The translations under genes and the position numbers were made by a program. The notes beneath the pieces were generated by a model that did no database searches, was not told the DNA's origin, and saw only the letters and a list, made by a program, of their open reading frames with translations. Of a stretch of DNA of 36,833 nt, positions 1 to 7,285 are shown in pieces (position 1 is the first letter of the stretch; the number at the start of each line of letters is the position of its first letter). The stretch spans positions 1 to 36,833 of the forward strand of contig JAJAZE010000108.1 of NCBI GenBank assembly GCA_026785925.1, given 5' to 3'. The DNA is from Pyrinomonadaceae bacterium. GTDB taxonomy: Bacteria > Acidobacteriota > Blastocatellia > Pyrinomonadales > Pyrinomonadaceae.

Positions 1-244
1 CCGTTTGCGGCGAGACGGATTTTTTCGCGCCGATTTTCGGATGCGCGGCGAACGCGGCGAGCCAATCCTGCGTTTCGAGATCGAGCCAGATTTGTTCGGC
101 TCGATTGATCAGCGCGGCGACATCGGCAAACGGTCGCGCCGCCGACATCATTCGCGCCCAATTCGGCGAACCGCAACAGTTCAAAAAATCGGCTTCCGCC
201 GTTTCGCGCGGCGATTGATTTAATTTCTCCAATGCGTTCTTCAA
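1..244 (-). CDS. uraD: OHCU decarboxylase, partial (3' end beyond window)
   Basis: The product is 2-oxo-4-hydroxy-4-carboxy-5-ureidoimidazoline decarboxylase, which turns OHCU into S-allantoin in uric acid breakdown. Reading the minus strand from a TTG at 244-242 gives 81 codons that run off the left window edge. The fragment contains FLNCCGSPNWARMM, a W near residue 54, and the HPKIG motif whose His is the catalytic residue of the family. The TTG start is chosen because it overlaps the allantoicase stop (TTGA) and is preceded by GGGAGA about 8 nt upstream, with no better in-frame start. It is the third gene of the allB-alc-uraD operon. The roughly 80 C-terminal residues of a normal ~165 aa enzyme lie outside the window, so completeness cannot be judged. 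Family assignment is firm; the start is inferred. Confidence 0.88.
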   Translation of the reverse strand, partial: MKNALEKLNQSPRETAEADFLNCCGSPNWARMMSAARPFADVAALINRAEQIWLDLETQDWLAAFAAHPKIGAKKSVSPQT

Positions 245-1230
245 TCCGCAATTCTCCCGAAAAGCCGCAGACGACTGACACCGCCGTCGGGGAAAATGTT
301 AAATCGAACGTGCGTGACCACGCCGCAATTTTTGATTTCATCAACGAAAACGTGCCGCGTGTGCGCCTGAAGTTTGGTGTTCGGCAACAATTCCCGCCAG
401 ACGATTTCATCGGAATTTGAATGGCTACCCGCTTCAATCGAACAGCTTTCGGGATAATTTCCCTTAAAGTGCGACGTATCAATTTCCACGCGCTCGATAG
501 CTCCCGCGCCGCCGAGTTTGACGACGCACCAATCGTGACCCGCCCCGCGCCGCCGTTTGGTTTCCCAGCCGTCGCTCATATCCTGCGCCAGTCCGGGCAT
601 AATCAGGTTGTGCCGGTGTCCGAAAAACATATCGCTGGCTTCCAAAACCGTTCCGCCGTGTTCCGCCGCCGCTAAATCAAGTTCGCTGTTGCGCCGCCGC
701 AATTTTTCCCAATCCGGCGTAACTTCACCGAAAACGCGCAGCCGCGCCACGCCGCCGTCAGGATAAATTTTCAAACGCAAATGCGTCACGCGCTCGGAGA
801 AATCTATCGCAAAATAATTGCTTGAATCGCCTTCCAATTCCGACGGCGGCAGAATCTCGATCCATTTGGTTTCCGCGCCGAGCCGTTGCGCGATGTTCGG
901 CTGTCCGTCAACCACGCAAACTTCTATCGAGCAGTGCGACGGGAAATTGCCGCGAAAAAAGCTCGTGTCCACGACCACGCCGCGAATGATTCCCGCCAGT
1001 CCCAATCGAATAACGCACCAGTCGAATTTTTCTTCCAAACGCGGCGAACGGCGGCGGCGCGTTTCCCAACCGTCCATCCATTTGCCCAAATCCGTATATT
1101 TGCCTTCGATAAAAATCGGCGCGTTTGGTTTGAGCAAATTTTCCTTCGGCGCGAAAAACTCGTCATTTGCGTCTAAAACCGCGCCGCCCAGCTTCTCGGA
1201 AGCCAAATCAATCAGTTCGGTAAAATCCAT
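241..1230 (-). CDS. alc: Allantoicase
   Basis: Allantoicase (allantoate amidinohydrolase) hydrolyses allantoate to S-ureidoglycolate and urea in the cytoplasm. The 329 aa protein is the usual length and shows the family's internal duplication. The first repeat, about residues 15-165, carries GGAVLDANDEFF, DGWETRRRR and DWCVIRLG. The second, about 187-329, carries GGTVLEASDMFF, DGWETKRRR and DWCVVKLG. Each repeat also has a DTS-F-GN(F/Y)P segment. There is no signal peptide. The gene starts 20 nt after the allantoinase stop and its stop overlaps the uraD start, so the three genes are probably one transcript. Ureidoglycolate would need an enzyme encoded outside the window. Identification is by recognised motifs and operon context. 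Confidence 0.95.
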   Translation of the reverse strand: MDFTELIDLASEKLGGAVLDANDEFFAPKENLLKPNAPIFIEGKYTDLGKWMDGWETRRRRSPRLEEKFDWCVIRLGLAGIIRGVVVDTSFFRGNFPSHCSIEVCVVDGQPNIAQRLGAETKWIEILPPSELEGDSSNYFAIDFSERVTHLRLKIYPDGGVARLRVFGEVTPDWEKLRRRNSELDLAAAEHGGTVLEASDMFFGHRHNLIMPGLAQDMSDGWETKRRRGAGHDWCVVKLGGAGAIERVEIDTSHFKGNYPESCSIEAGSHSNSDEIVWRELLPNTKLQAHTRHVFVDEIKNCGVVTHVRFNIFPDGGVSRLRLFGRIAD

Positions 1231-1250
1231 AAAATATATTTTGACTTGCG

Positions 1251-2606
1251 CTATTTGGTCAGCAATCTACCGGTCGCATTTTCGGCAAAAATTCCCTGCT
1301 CATAAATTTTTACGCCGCGCAGATAGGCGGCTTCGACTACGCCGCGCAGATTCATTCCCGAATACGGCGTAATTTTATGCCGGAAGTGAATAATTTCCGG
1401 CACGACTTTGAACTCTTTTTCCGGCTGAAAAATTACAAGATCAGCGTCGAAGCCAACTGCCAGACGACCTTTGCGCTGATCCAAACCGGCTAACTTGGCG
1501 GGCGCGGCGGACATCCATCGGGTCAGCTCGCGCAGACCGAAACCGCGCTTCTGCATCTGCGTCCAGATGGCGGGCAGGCTGAATTGCAAAGCCGCGATGC
1601 CGCCCCACGCTTCGAGAAAATCGCCCGTTTCCGCTAATTTCAGAGCCGGTGTGCAGGGCGAATGATCGGAGACGATCATATCAATCACCCCGTCCGCCAA
1701 CGCTTCCCAGAGTTTTTCACGATTTCCGCGCTCGCGCACCGGCGGACAGCATTTGAAATGCGTCGCGCCGTCGGGAATCTCTTCCGCCGCAAAAGTCAGA
1801 TAATGCGGGCAGGTTTCGACCGTCAGCGGCAAGCCTTCCGCCTTCGCCGTCTTGAGCAGCGGCAAAACATCCGCCGAAGAATGATGCACGATGTGAACCC
1901 GTGCGCCGGTTTCGCGGCACAGGCGAATCATCAAGGCGACCGCTTCATTTTCCGCCGCTCGCGGACGTGATTCGAGAAATGTTCGATAACTTTTCGGATC
2001 GCTGTTTTTCAATTGCGCGGCGGCATTTTCAATCGGTTCGGGAACTTCGGCGTGGACGAGCAAAACTGTATTCAATCTCGCCAGTTCGGGCATCGCTTCC
2101 CGCAAATTCGCTTCGGTCACGTTTGGGAATTCGTCAACGCCGGAATGAACTAAAAAGCATTTGAAACCGCGCACACCCGCATCCAAAAGCAATTTTAATT
2201 CGCTCGTGTTGCCCGGAATTACGCCGCCCCAGAAAGCCACGTCAATCGAACATTTCCCGTTCGCCGCCGCGAGTTTTTGGGCGAATCCGTCGAGCGTGGT
2301 CGTCGGCGGAATGCTGTTCAGAGGCATATCAACCAGCGTCGTCACGCCACCCGCACACGCCGCCCGCGTCGCCGTCGCAAAGCCTTCCCATTCGGTGCGT
2401 CCCGGCTCGTTGACGTGAACGTGCGCGTCCACCAGTCCCGACATCACAACGGCATTTCCGGCATCTAGGAGCAGAGTTTGAGCCGGAACCTCATCCCAGC
2501 CGCTAATCGCCGCAATTCTGCCTTTACGGATATGCACAGCCGCCGGAACGACCGTTTCCGGCGTGACGACCCGACGACTGCGGATGATTAAATTTGGCTC
2601 GTCCAT
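1251..2606 (-). CDS. allB: Allantoinase
   Basis: Allantoinase opens the hydantoin ring of allantoin to give allantoate. The 451 aa protein is a cyclic amidohydrolase of normal length. The metal-binding HxH lies at residues 62-64 in GLVDAHVHVNEPGRTEWEGF, the carboxylated lysine in RGFKCFLVHSG, further His ligands in LLVHAE and HIVHHSS, and the catalytic Asp in IVSDHSPC. The C-terminal GRLAVGFDADLVIF completes the amidohydrolase fold. NEPGRTEWEGF favours allantoinase over dihydropyrimidinase or dihydroorotase. It is first in the allB-alc-uraD operon, about 66 nt downstream of a tRNA-Glu on the same strand, with no clear Shine-Dalgarno. An 18-bp-period direct repeat lies in its leader. The pathway neighbours make the call secure. 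Confidence 0.96.
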   Translation of the reverse strand: MDEPNLIIRSRRVVTPETVVPAAVHIRKGRIAAISGWDEVPAQTLLLDAGNAVVMSGLVDAHVHVNEPGRTEWEGFATATRAACAGGVTTLVDMPLNSIPPTTTLDGFAQKLAAANGKCSIDVAFWGGVIPGNTSELKLLLDAGVRGFKCFLVHSGVDEFPNVTEANLREAMPELARLNTVLLVHAEVPEPIENAAAQLKNSDPKSYRTFLESRPRAAENEAVALMIRLCRETGARVHIVHHSSADVLPLLKTAKAEGLPLTVETCPHYLTFAAEEIPDGATHFKCCPPVRERGNREKLWEALADGVIDMIVSDHSPCTPALKLAETGDFLEAWGGIAALQFSLPAIWTQMQKRGFGLRELTRWMSAAPAKLAGLDQRKGRLAVGFDADLVIFQPEKEFKVVPEIIHFRHKITPYSGMNLRGVVEAAYLRGVKIYEQGIFAENATGRLLTK

Positions 2607-2616
2607 TTATTTTTCG

Positions 2617-2651
2617 CTCGACACACTTTCCACCCTCGACACACATTCCAC
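2617..2651 (-). promoter_or_regulatory. Two-copy direct repeat in allB leader
   Basis: Two 17-nt copies (2617-2633 and 2635-2651) differ at one base and repeat with an 18-nt period. On the minus strand each reads GTGGAA, then T or A, then GTGTCGAG. They lie 11-45 nt upstream of the allB ATG, between the gene and the tRNA-Glu 3' end. The position suits a regulator site or the transcript leader. No regulator is encoded nearby and the function is inferred only. Confidence 0.4.
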
Positions 2652-2672
2652 GTTTGAAATGGGATTTTTTAG

Positions 2673-2744
2673 TAGCGCATAGGAGAATTGAACTCCTGTT
2701 CCAAAGTTGAGAACCTTGTGTCCTGACCACTAGACGAATGCGCC
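2673..2744 (-). tRNA. tRNA-Glu (anticodon CTC)
   Basis: The 72-nt minus-strand sequence folds as a full cloverleaf. The 7-bp acceptor stem GGCGCAT pairs with ATGCGCT (one G-U at the first pair) and the discriminator is A. The D arm GTCTAGTGGTCAGGAC is the form typical of bacterial tRNA-Glu. The anticodon stem CAAGG/CTTTG holds the loop TTCTCAA, giving anticodon CTC, which reads GAG. A four-base variable loop and the T arm AGGAG-TTCAATT-CTCCT follow. CCA is not encoded. Confidence 0.95.
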
Positions 2745-2789
2745 TTGAACTGATTTCAATTTGCTTTGGCATTTTGATAATCTCCCGCT

Positions 2790-2829
2790 TTTCAATGTTT
2801 CAATGTTTCAATTTTTCAATGTTTCAATG
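2790..2829. repeat. Tandem octamer repeat (TTTCAATG x5)
   Basis: Five head-to-tail 8-nt units of TTTCAATG occupy 2790-2829; the third unit ends in T instead of G. The array sits in the 269-nt gap between the tRNA-Glu and the winged-helix gene. No gene is visible in that gap. The array could be a slippage microsatellite; no function is implied. Confidence 0.85.
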
Positions 2830-3013
2830 CCCGGTGCTGTCTTATCCCTCGCACAGATTTCTCTCTGCCACAGATGCAATCACAATAACACAATCGTCGT
2901 CTGGTTTTCGGCAAAGCACGTTTTCTTCATCAATCGAGCGCGTCTCTCACTCCGTCGAGTTTGGAAATTTAATTTCGACCGCTGCTATCACTACGTTTGA
3001 AAAGAATTCTTAT

Positions 3014-4111
3014 TCACTCACTGCTCTGCTTCGTTTTATCAAGTTCAGCCGTCAGCCACTTCCAATCCGCAGCGGTATACCATTTTTTGAAATCTTCTAA
3101 AAAATCCTCACCGGCAAAATCTCGCAGTTCCAGCAAAGCGGCTTCCCTGCCCTGTTTGTCGAGCGGCTTTTTTTCATACTCGCCCGCTGCGCTCGGCTCA
3201 CCGACCGTCTCGGCTTTTTCTTTTGGCGATCCGGCGGCGGCGGCGGAACTATTTCTCTGTAAAAGTTTGCGGCGCAGCACTTCGGTTAAAAATGCCGGAA
3301 CCGATGAAATCTCTCCGGTGCGGCGGGCGGCGATTTTTAATTCGAGAATAAGCAGATCGGCAATTTTTTCCAAGTTTTCGCCGTCGCGTTTGACGAGTTT
3401 TTTTCCGGTCATTTCTGCGGCTGCCGATTGAAATTTTTCGATGAAACCGGCGAACGCCTCATCATCATTTGTCTTAATGTCTTTAAAAGAAGTCTTAGGA
3501 GTGCTTGAAACCCCCGTGGTTATTGGTTTTGAACCTAGCGCAGTTAGCGCAGAAACTGCGCTAACTGCCAGTGGCAGTTTCTGCCATGACTGCCTTAACT
3601 GCCCTAACTGCCCTAACTGCTCTAGGTCGTTTTCGATTTCTTCGGGCAGAAAAACCTCGTAAGAATTGCCGTCTTTCTCGCCGTCAATGCGGGTAATGAT
3701 AATCAAATTGCTGGCTTCCAAATGCCGCACATTATTGTAAAAAGTGTGAGTTGATTTAATGCCTGATCCGCGCATCAGAGAAGATTTGGAAACGCGCACC
3801 GAACGAGTCGGTTTGACCGCTCCGCGCGTCAGCGAATAAAGATAGTCATACATCTGTTTCGATTTGCCGACAAACGCGCCGTTCGGAATTTGCCGTACGA
3901 TTGAATTAGCGACTTTAGCGAAATCTTTTTCCGGCGCGACCGGAAGCTGTTGACTGCCTGCGCTAACTGCGCTAGGTGAACTGCCTGCGCTAACTGCGCT
4001 AGGTTGGGAATCAATGTTTACCGGCACAATCTCAAAACGCGGCTTTTCAGATTTCTCTTTTAACCGTTTTTCCTCAGCCAATTTCTGCAATCTTTCAAAC
4101 GCCGAACTCAT
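3014..4111 (-). CDS. Hypothetical winged-helix protein with repeat-derived linkers
   Basis: I do not recognise this 365 aa protein by name. Residues about 68-158 look like a winged-helix DNA-binding domain of the replication-initiator or MarR type, with KSKQMYDYLYSLTRG, KSTHTFYNNVRHLEASNLI and then NSYEVFLPEE as the wing. The N terminus is a charged helix. Two linkers are low complexity: residues 36-53 are two 9-residue repeats (PSAVSAGS plus one), and about 163-195 contains QLG x3 and alternating Ala/Val/Ser, matching palindromic DNA repeats. The C-terminal 100 residues are charged and helical. The start overlaps the upstream AAA ATPase stop by ATGA, so the two are translationally coupled and probably act together. 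A replication, partition or transposition-accessory role is possible but is inference. Confidence 0.75.
   Translation of the reverse strand: MSSAFERLQKLAEEKRLKEKSEKPRFEIVPVNIDSQPSAVSAGSSPSAVSAGSQQLPVAPEKDFAKVANSIVRQIPNGAFVGKSKQMYDYLYSLTRGAVKPTRSVRVSKSSLMRGSGIKSTHTFYNNVRHLEASNLIIITRIDGEKDGNSYEVFLPEEIENDLEQLGQLGQLRQSWQKLPLAVSAVSALTALGSKPITTGVSSTPKTSFKDIKTNDDEAFAGFIEKFQSAAAEMTGKKLVKRDGENLEKIADLLILELKIAARRTGEISSVPAFLTEVLRRKLLQRNSSAAAAGSPKEKAETVGEPSAAGEYEKKPLDKQGREAALLELRDFAGEDFLEDFKKWYTAADWKWLTAELDKTKQSSE
3534..3628. repeat. Palindromic and tandem repeat inside a coding region
   Basis: Positions 3540-3552 and 3556-3568 form a perfect 13-bp hairpin with an AAA loop (arm GCAGTTAGCGCAG). A second small hairpin, TGGCAG-TTT-CTGCCA, follows. 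Then come about three 9-nt units of the type CTAACTGCC up to CTAGG at 3628. The block lies in frame in the winged-helix gene and is translated as a linker. It shares CTAACTGCGCTAGG-like sequence with the repeats at 3953-4006. Confidence 0.8.
3953..4006. repeat. Two 27-bp tandem repeats inside a coding region
   Basis: Copies at 3953-3979 and 3980-4006 are identical except at their last two bases. Both contain CTGCGCTAACTGCGCTAGG. They encode the duplicated PSAVSAGS segment near the N terminus of the winged-helix protein. A period divisible by three keeps the frame open. Confidence 0.9.
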
Positions 4112-4896
4112 ACTGCGACCTCATCTCTGATGTTTTCAATTTCATCAATCGGGATTTCACCCAACTTATATTCGATCATCAGCACATAAAGCATCGCGCA
4201 CATTTTCAAAACCGAGCGGGGAACTCCAGCCGTTTGGTTGTAGATGCGTTCGACGGCTTCGTCAATAAACGGATTTTGAATTTCCGCGTATTCGCATTTG
4301 GTTGAAACCATCTCGCGCGTTTCGGCTAAAGTCAAAGCATTTAAGGTCGAATACATAACGATTCGGCTTTTCAGATATTTATTGCGTTTGTTGTCGAGTT
4401 TGGCTTTTAATTCGAGCTGTCCGGCAAGAATAATCTGCACGAGTTTTTCTTCGTTCGTTTCAAAATTGAGAATGGCGCGGACGAGTTCGAGCTGTTTATT
4501 GTCTAAATTCTGCGCTTCGTCAATAAACAGGATGATGTTTTTTTCCTGCGCGTATTCTTCGACCAGAAAATCATTAAACATACGCTCTTGCGCGTTGCGC
4601 GACGATTTTGGTTCCAGCCCGAAACCGAGGCAAATATCTTTGAGCATCGCAAACGGAGAAGGGAAATTCGGTGTCGGTATCAGAAAAGTCCGACAGTCTT
4701 CACGCGCACCGTATTCGGACGATAGATAACGAAGCATCGTTGATTTACCAAGCCCGACATCGCCCAGAATACAAGACAAACCTTGCCGATGATTGATAAC
4801 ATACCGCGTTTTGTGTAGTACCGCGCGTAAGCTGTCGGTTAAATGCAGTGCCAGCGGATTTGGAGAAATTGAAAAAGGTGTTTGTTCTTTTGCCAT
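4108..4896 (-). CDS. AAA+ ATPase, TniB/ExeA-like
   Basis: A 262 aa AAA+ ATPase of the TniB/MuB/ExeA type. Walker A is GDVGLGKST at residues 45-53. Walker B is ILFIDEAQN, with D126 and E127. A sensor segment QIILAGQLELKAKL is followed by a basic NKYLKSRIV, the likely arginine finger. The C-terminal helical lid includes AGVPRSVLKMC. The ATG at 4896 is chosen because it begins the FSISPNPLAL segment typical of this family. The frame extends upstream to 4977, but those 27 residues look non-coding. Relatives supply ATP-dependent target selection in Tn7/Tn5053-type transposition, or act as orphan ATPases. Its partner is the overlapping winged-helix gene. No DDE transposase is visible, so the exact role is open. 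Confidence 0.85.
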   Translation of the reverse strand: MAKEQTPFSISPNPLALHLTDSLRAVLHKTRYVINHRQGLSCILGDVGLGKSTMLRYLSSEYGAREDCRTFLIPTPNFPSPFAMLKDICLGFGLEPKSSRNAQERMFNDFLVEEYAQEKNIILFIDEAQNLDNKQLELVRAILNFETNEEKLVQIILAGQLELKAKLDNKRNKYLKSRIVMYSTLNALTLAETREMVSTKCEYAEIQNPFIDEAVERIYNQTAGVPRSVLKMCAMLYVLMIEYKLGEIPIDEIENIRDEVAV

Positions 4897-5270
4897 AGAA
4901 ACGCCAAAATAGCAGATAATGCTTGAAAATGAAAGTCTATTTTTACTGATGAAGCAAAAATGGAGTCTCGTTTGCAAACTATAATATCAAATTTTACAGG
5001 AAAATGTGTTGCTTTGAAAAAATAAGAGTGATTGTTCGACCGATTGGCAGCGCAAATTCGAGACTCAAAAGAATTCAACAGCAAATCAGGGATTTCCGCC
5101 CAAACCACGAAAAATGTCGGTAAGGAATTTTGACTCAAAAAATTATCTCAAAAAGTAGAATACATGAAACGGAGCAAAATAAACGTCTTATTTTATGTCT
5201 TATGAGATGATTCTCAAAACGTCTAGGTCAAAAAGATACTTTTCACGGATTTTTAGGAATTTCTTTTGTT
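4897..5270. other. AT-rich divergent spacer
   Basis: This 374-nt stretch separates the minus-strand ATPase gene from the plus-strand recombinase remnant. I see no gene. It holds three loosely related octamers (ACGTCTTA at 5183-5190, ATGTCTTA at 5195-5202, ACGTCTAG at 5219-5226) and a small inverted repeat TGAGA-TGAT-TCTCA at 5203-5216. It presumably contains the promoter of the ATPase cassette. No convincing promoter hexamers can be defended. Confidence 0.4.
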
Positions 5271-5504
5271 ATGGCATTAGTCAATCAAGCAAGAGTCAGT
5301 TCAAACGAGCAGAATTTGGATGTCCAACTCGATAAATCGAAAGACTGCCGAAAATCTTTCAGGAAAAGAAAAGCGCGGCAGGCGGCAAACGTCCCGCTTT
5401 ATAAGCCTGTCTGGAATATGTCAGAGAAAGGCGATATTTTAGTTGTCGCCAGACTCGACCGTCTGGTACGCTCGACTTTGCATCTGCGTCAAATTACCGA
5501 TTGA
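5271..5504 (+). pseudogene. Serine recombinase (resolvase/invertase) N-terminal remnant
   Basis: The 77 residues match the N-terminal catalytic domain of small serine recombinases. ARVSSNEQNLDVQLD carries the nucleophilic Ser, and GDILVVARLDRLVRSTLHL is the conserved DRL(x)RS helix. The middle part has drifted: residues expected to read like CEKIFQEK-SG-RPAL are instead CRKSFRKRKARQAANVPL. The frame stops after HLRQITD, where intact enzymes (180-200 aa) continue for another 100 or more residues including the DNA-binding domain. No continuation is seen in another frame. This is a decayed relic, evidence of past mobile DNA at this site beside the TniB-like cassette. Confidence 0.8.
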
Positions 5505-5803
5505 AGACATCTGCGGCGCGTTTTGGGGCGGAACCGGCAGGAGTGAGTTGTTTCGTCTGCGAAACGGCATCACGACTCGTTTCACTAAACAAGGAAACTC
5601 CCGGTTTGAAGAATTTGGATTTGTATCCTTTTACGGAAGACGCGGCGGGCGGCGTGTGTTTTGTTTTGCCGTCGGTTTTGCAGGACAAGCGGACGAAAAT
5701 CGGGTTGTTCAAAGACGAACGCTTGACGATTTTCGATGCGAGCGAAGCGTTGACAATGCACACCGCGTTGATTAACCGCGAAAACAATTTTTGGTATGTT
5801 TGA
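5501..5803 (+). CDS. Hypothetical protein, probably N-terminally truncated
   Basis: I do not recognise this product. The open frame runs 100 codons from a TTG that overlaps the recombinase remnant's stop. Codon choice from about 5560 onward (many GAA, GCG, TTG, AAC and GAC codons) looks like the neighbouring real genes. The C-terminal part, with LKNLDLYPFTEDAAGG, KIGLFKDERLTIFDASEAL and ending NNFWYV, looks like a folded domain. There is no signal peptide and no Shine-Dalgarno at the TTG. Its stop overlaps the start of the flavoprotein gene by 8 nt, implying translational coupling. The natural reading is the C-terminal end of a gene whose 5' part was replaced by the recombinase relic. It may alternatively be an intact small gene. 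Confidence 0.5.
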   Translation: MKTSAARFGAEPAGVSCFVCETASRLVSLNKETPGLKNLDLYPFTEDAAGGVCFVLPSVLQDKRTKIGLFKDERLTIFDASEALTMHTALINRENNFWYV

Positions 5804-7256
5804 AACTTACGATTTAATAGTAATCGGCGGCGGTTCGGCGGGATTGGTGGCGGCGGGCGGCGCGGCGACGCTCGGCGCGAAAGTCGCTTTGATCGAGCAA
5901 AACGCGCTCGGCGGCGACTGTCTTTATACCGGCTGCGTGCCGTCGAAAACAATAATCAAATCGGCGCGTTTTGCTCGCCAGGCGAGAGAGGCGAGCAAAT
6001 ACGGCTTTCAAGATTTAGAGCCGCGGTTTCTGAACGATTCTTTCGCGTCAATTACGAACCGCGTCCAAAACGTCATCGAAATTATCGAGCATCACGACGC
6101 GCCCGAAGTCTTCGAGAAAATGGGCGTGAACATCGTTTTCGGAACGCCGAAATTTCTCGATCCGAACGAGATTGAAGTTTCGCTGAAAAATTCTAATCAA
6201 AAGCGCGTAATGCGGGCAAAGCGTTTCTGCATTTCGACCGGCTCGCGTCCGCTCGTGCCGCCAATCGAAGGCTTACGGGAAACCGGATTTATCACCAACG
6301 AAGAAGTTTTTCATCTGAAGGAACTGCCGCAACGCCTGATAATTTTGGGCGCGGGCGCAATCGGAATCGAACTCGGACAATCATTCGCGCGTTTCGGCAG
6401 CCGGGTGACGATTATTGAATCGGCTGACCGCATTTTGATTAAAGAAGACGCGGAAGTTTCCGCTTTGATGGAAAAACTTTTGCAGGCGGAAGGTTTGGAA
6501 ATTTTAACTACCGCCAAAGCCGTCAAAGTCCATAAACTCGTGAATAGCGCAAAAGTCGTGACGGTTGAATCGGGCGGCAAAACTTACGAAATCGAAGCGG
6601 ACGAAATCCTTGCGGCAGTCGGTCGCCAGCCGAACATCGAGAGTTTAGACCTCCAAAAAGCAGGCGTTGAATATGACGAAAAGCGGATAAAAACCAACGC
6701 TTATCTGCAAACTTCGCAAAAACACATTTTCGCGGCGGGCGACGTAACGGCGCATTTTCAGTTCACGCACATCGCTGACTACGAGGCGCAAATCGTCATC
6801 AAAAATGCGTTTGTCCCGTTTCTTTTTAAGAAAAAGACCGATTTTCGAGTCGTGCCGTGGGCGACGTTCACCGAACCGGAAATCGGGCGCGTCGGTCTGA
6901 CCGAAGCGGAAGCGAAAGAAAAGTTCGGGAACGCCGTCAAAATATATAAAGTCAATTTTACCGAAAACGACCGCGCTCAAACCGAAGGCTCGACAGACGG
7001 ATTTGCCAAAATCGTGACTAACAAAAATCGCATCGTCGGCGCAACATTAGTCGGCGAACACGCCGGAGAATTAATTCACGAATTCGTTTGGGCGATGAAG
7101 GAAAATTTGAAAGTCTCGGATTTGAACAAAATCATCCGCGTTTATCCGACCTTGGCGAAAATCACGCAGGCAATCGGAACCGAAGCGACGCTGGAAACTT
7201 TGAGATCGCCGTTCGTGCAGAAGTGGTTTCGGCGATATTTAAGAATCTGGAGTTAA
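5796..7256 (+). CDS. Mercuric-reductase-like FAD/NAD(P) disulfide oxidoreductase
   Basis: A 486 aa class I pyridine nucleotide-disulfide oxidoreductase. The FAD-binding IVIGGGSAGL lies at residues 9-17. The redox disulfide GGDCLYTGCVPSK has C42 and C47. The NAD(P)-binding ILGAGAIGIELGQ is near 185, the second FAD motif IFAAGDV near 310, and a C-terminal dimerisation domain follows. It lacks the N-terminal heavy-metal domain and the C-terminal vicinal cysteines of classical MerA. The dihydrolipoamide-dehydrogenase HPT motif is replaced by VYPTLAK, so it is not a lipoamide dehydrogenase. It resembles the cyanobacterial 'mercuric reductase' group. No mer regulator or transporter is nearby, so mercury as substrate is unproven. 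The start overlaps the preceding hypothetical gene. Confidence 0.88.
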   Translation: MFETYDLIVIGGGSAGLVAAGGAATLGAKVALIEQNALGGDCLYTGCVPSKTIIKSARFARQAREASKYGFQDLEPRFLNDSFASITNRVQNVIEIIEHHDAPEVFEKMGVNIVFGTPKFLDPNEIEVSLKNSNQKRVMRAKRFCISTGSRPLVPPIEGLRETGFITNEEVFHLKELPQRLIILGAGAIGIELGQSFARFGSRVTIIESADRILIKEDAEVSALMEKLLQAEGLEILTTAKAVKVHKLVNSAKVVTVESGGKTYEIEADEILAAVGRQPNIESLDLQKAGVEYDEKRIKTNAYLQTSQKHIFAAGDVTAHFQFTHIADYEAQIVIKNAFVPFLFKKKTDFRVVPWATFTEPEIGRVGLTEAEAKEKFGNAVKIYKVNFTENDRAQTEGSTDGFAKIVTNKNRIVGATLVGEHAGELIHEFVWAMKENLKVSDLNKIIRVYPTLAKITQAIGTEATLETLRSPFVQKWFRRYLRIWS

Positions 7257-7285
7257 GCGGCGGGCGGCTTTTGATCGTGCCTAAC

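Noticed and set aside
2790-2829. Octamer array as a CRISPR array
   Set aside because: Units are 8 nt and directly adjacent, with no spacers; it is a simple tandem repeat.
4897-4977. ATPase start at 4977
   Set aside because: The extra 27 residues are not like the family N terminus and lie in AT-rich spacer sequence.
5183-5226. Degenerate octamers as transposon-end binding sites
   Set aside because: Three short AT-rich matches with irregular spacing are too weak to support such a call.
3014-5803. A complete Tn5053/Tn7-like transposon
   Set aside because: Only a TniB-like ATPase and a dead serine recombinase are present; there is no DDE transposase, no TniQ and no recognisable paired ends.
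5970-5999. 10-bp inverted repeat inside the flavoprotein gene (TTTGCTCGCC and GGCGAGCAAA)
   Set aside because: It encodes ordinary residues (FARQAREAS) of an intact domain; it may be chance, and nothing else supports a regulatory role.
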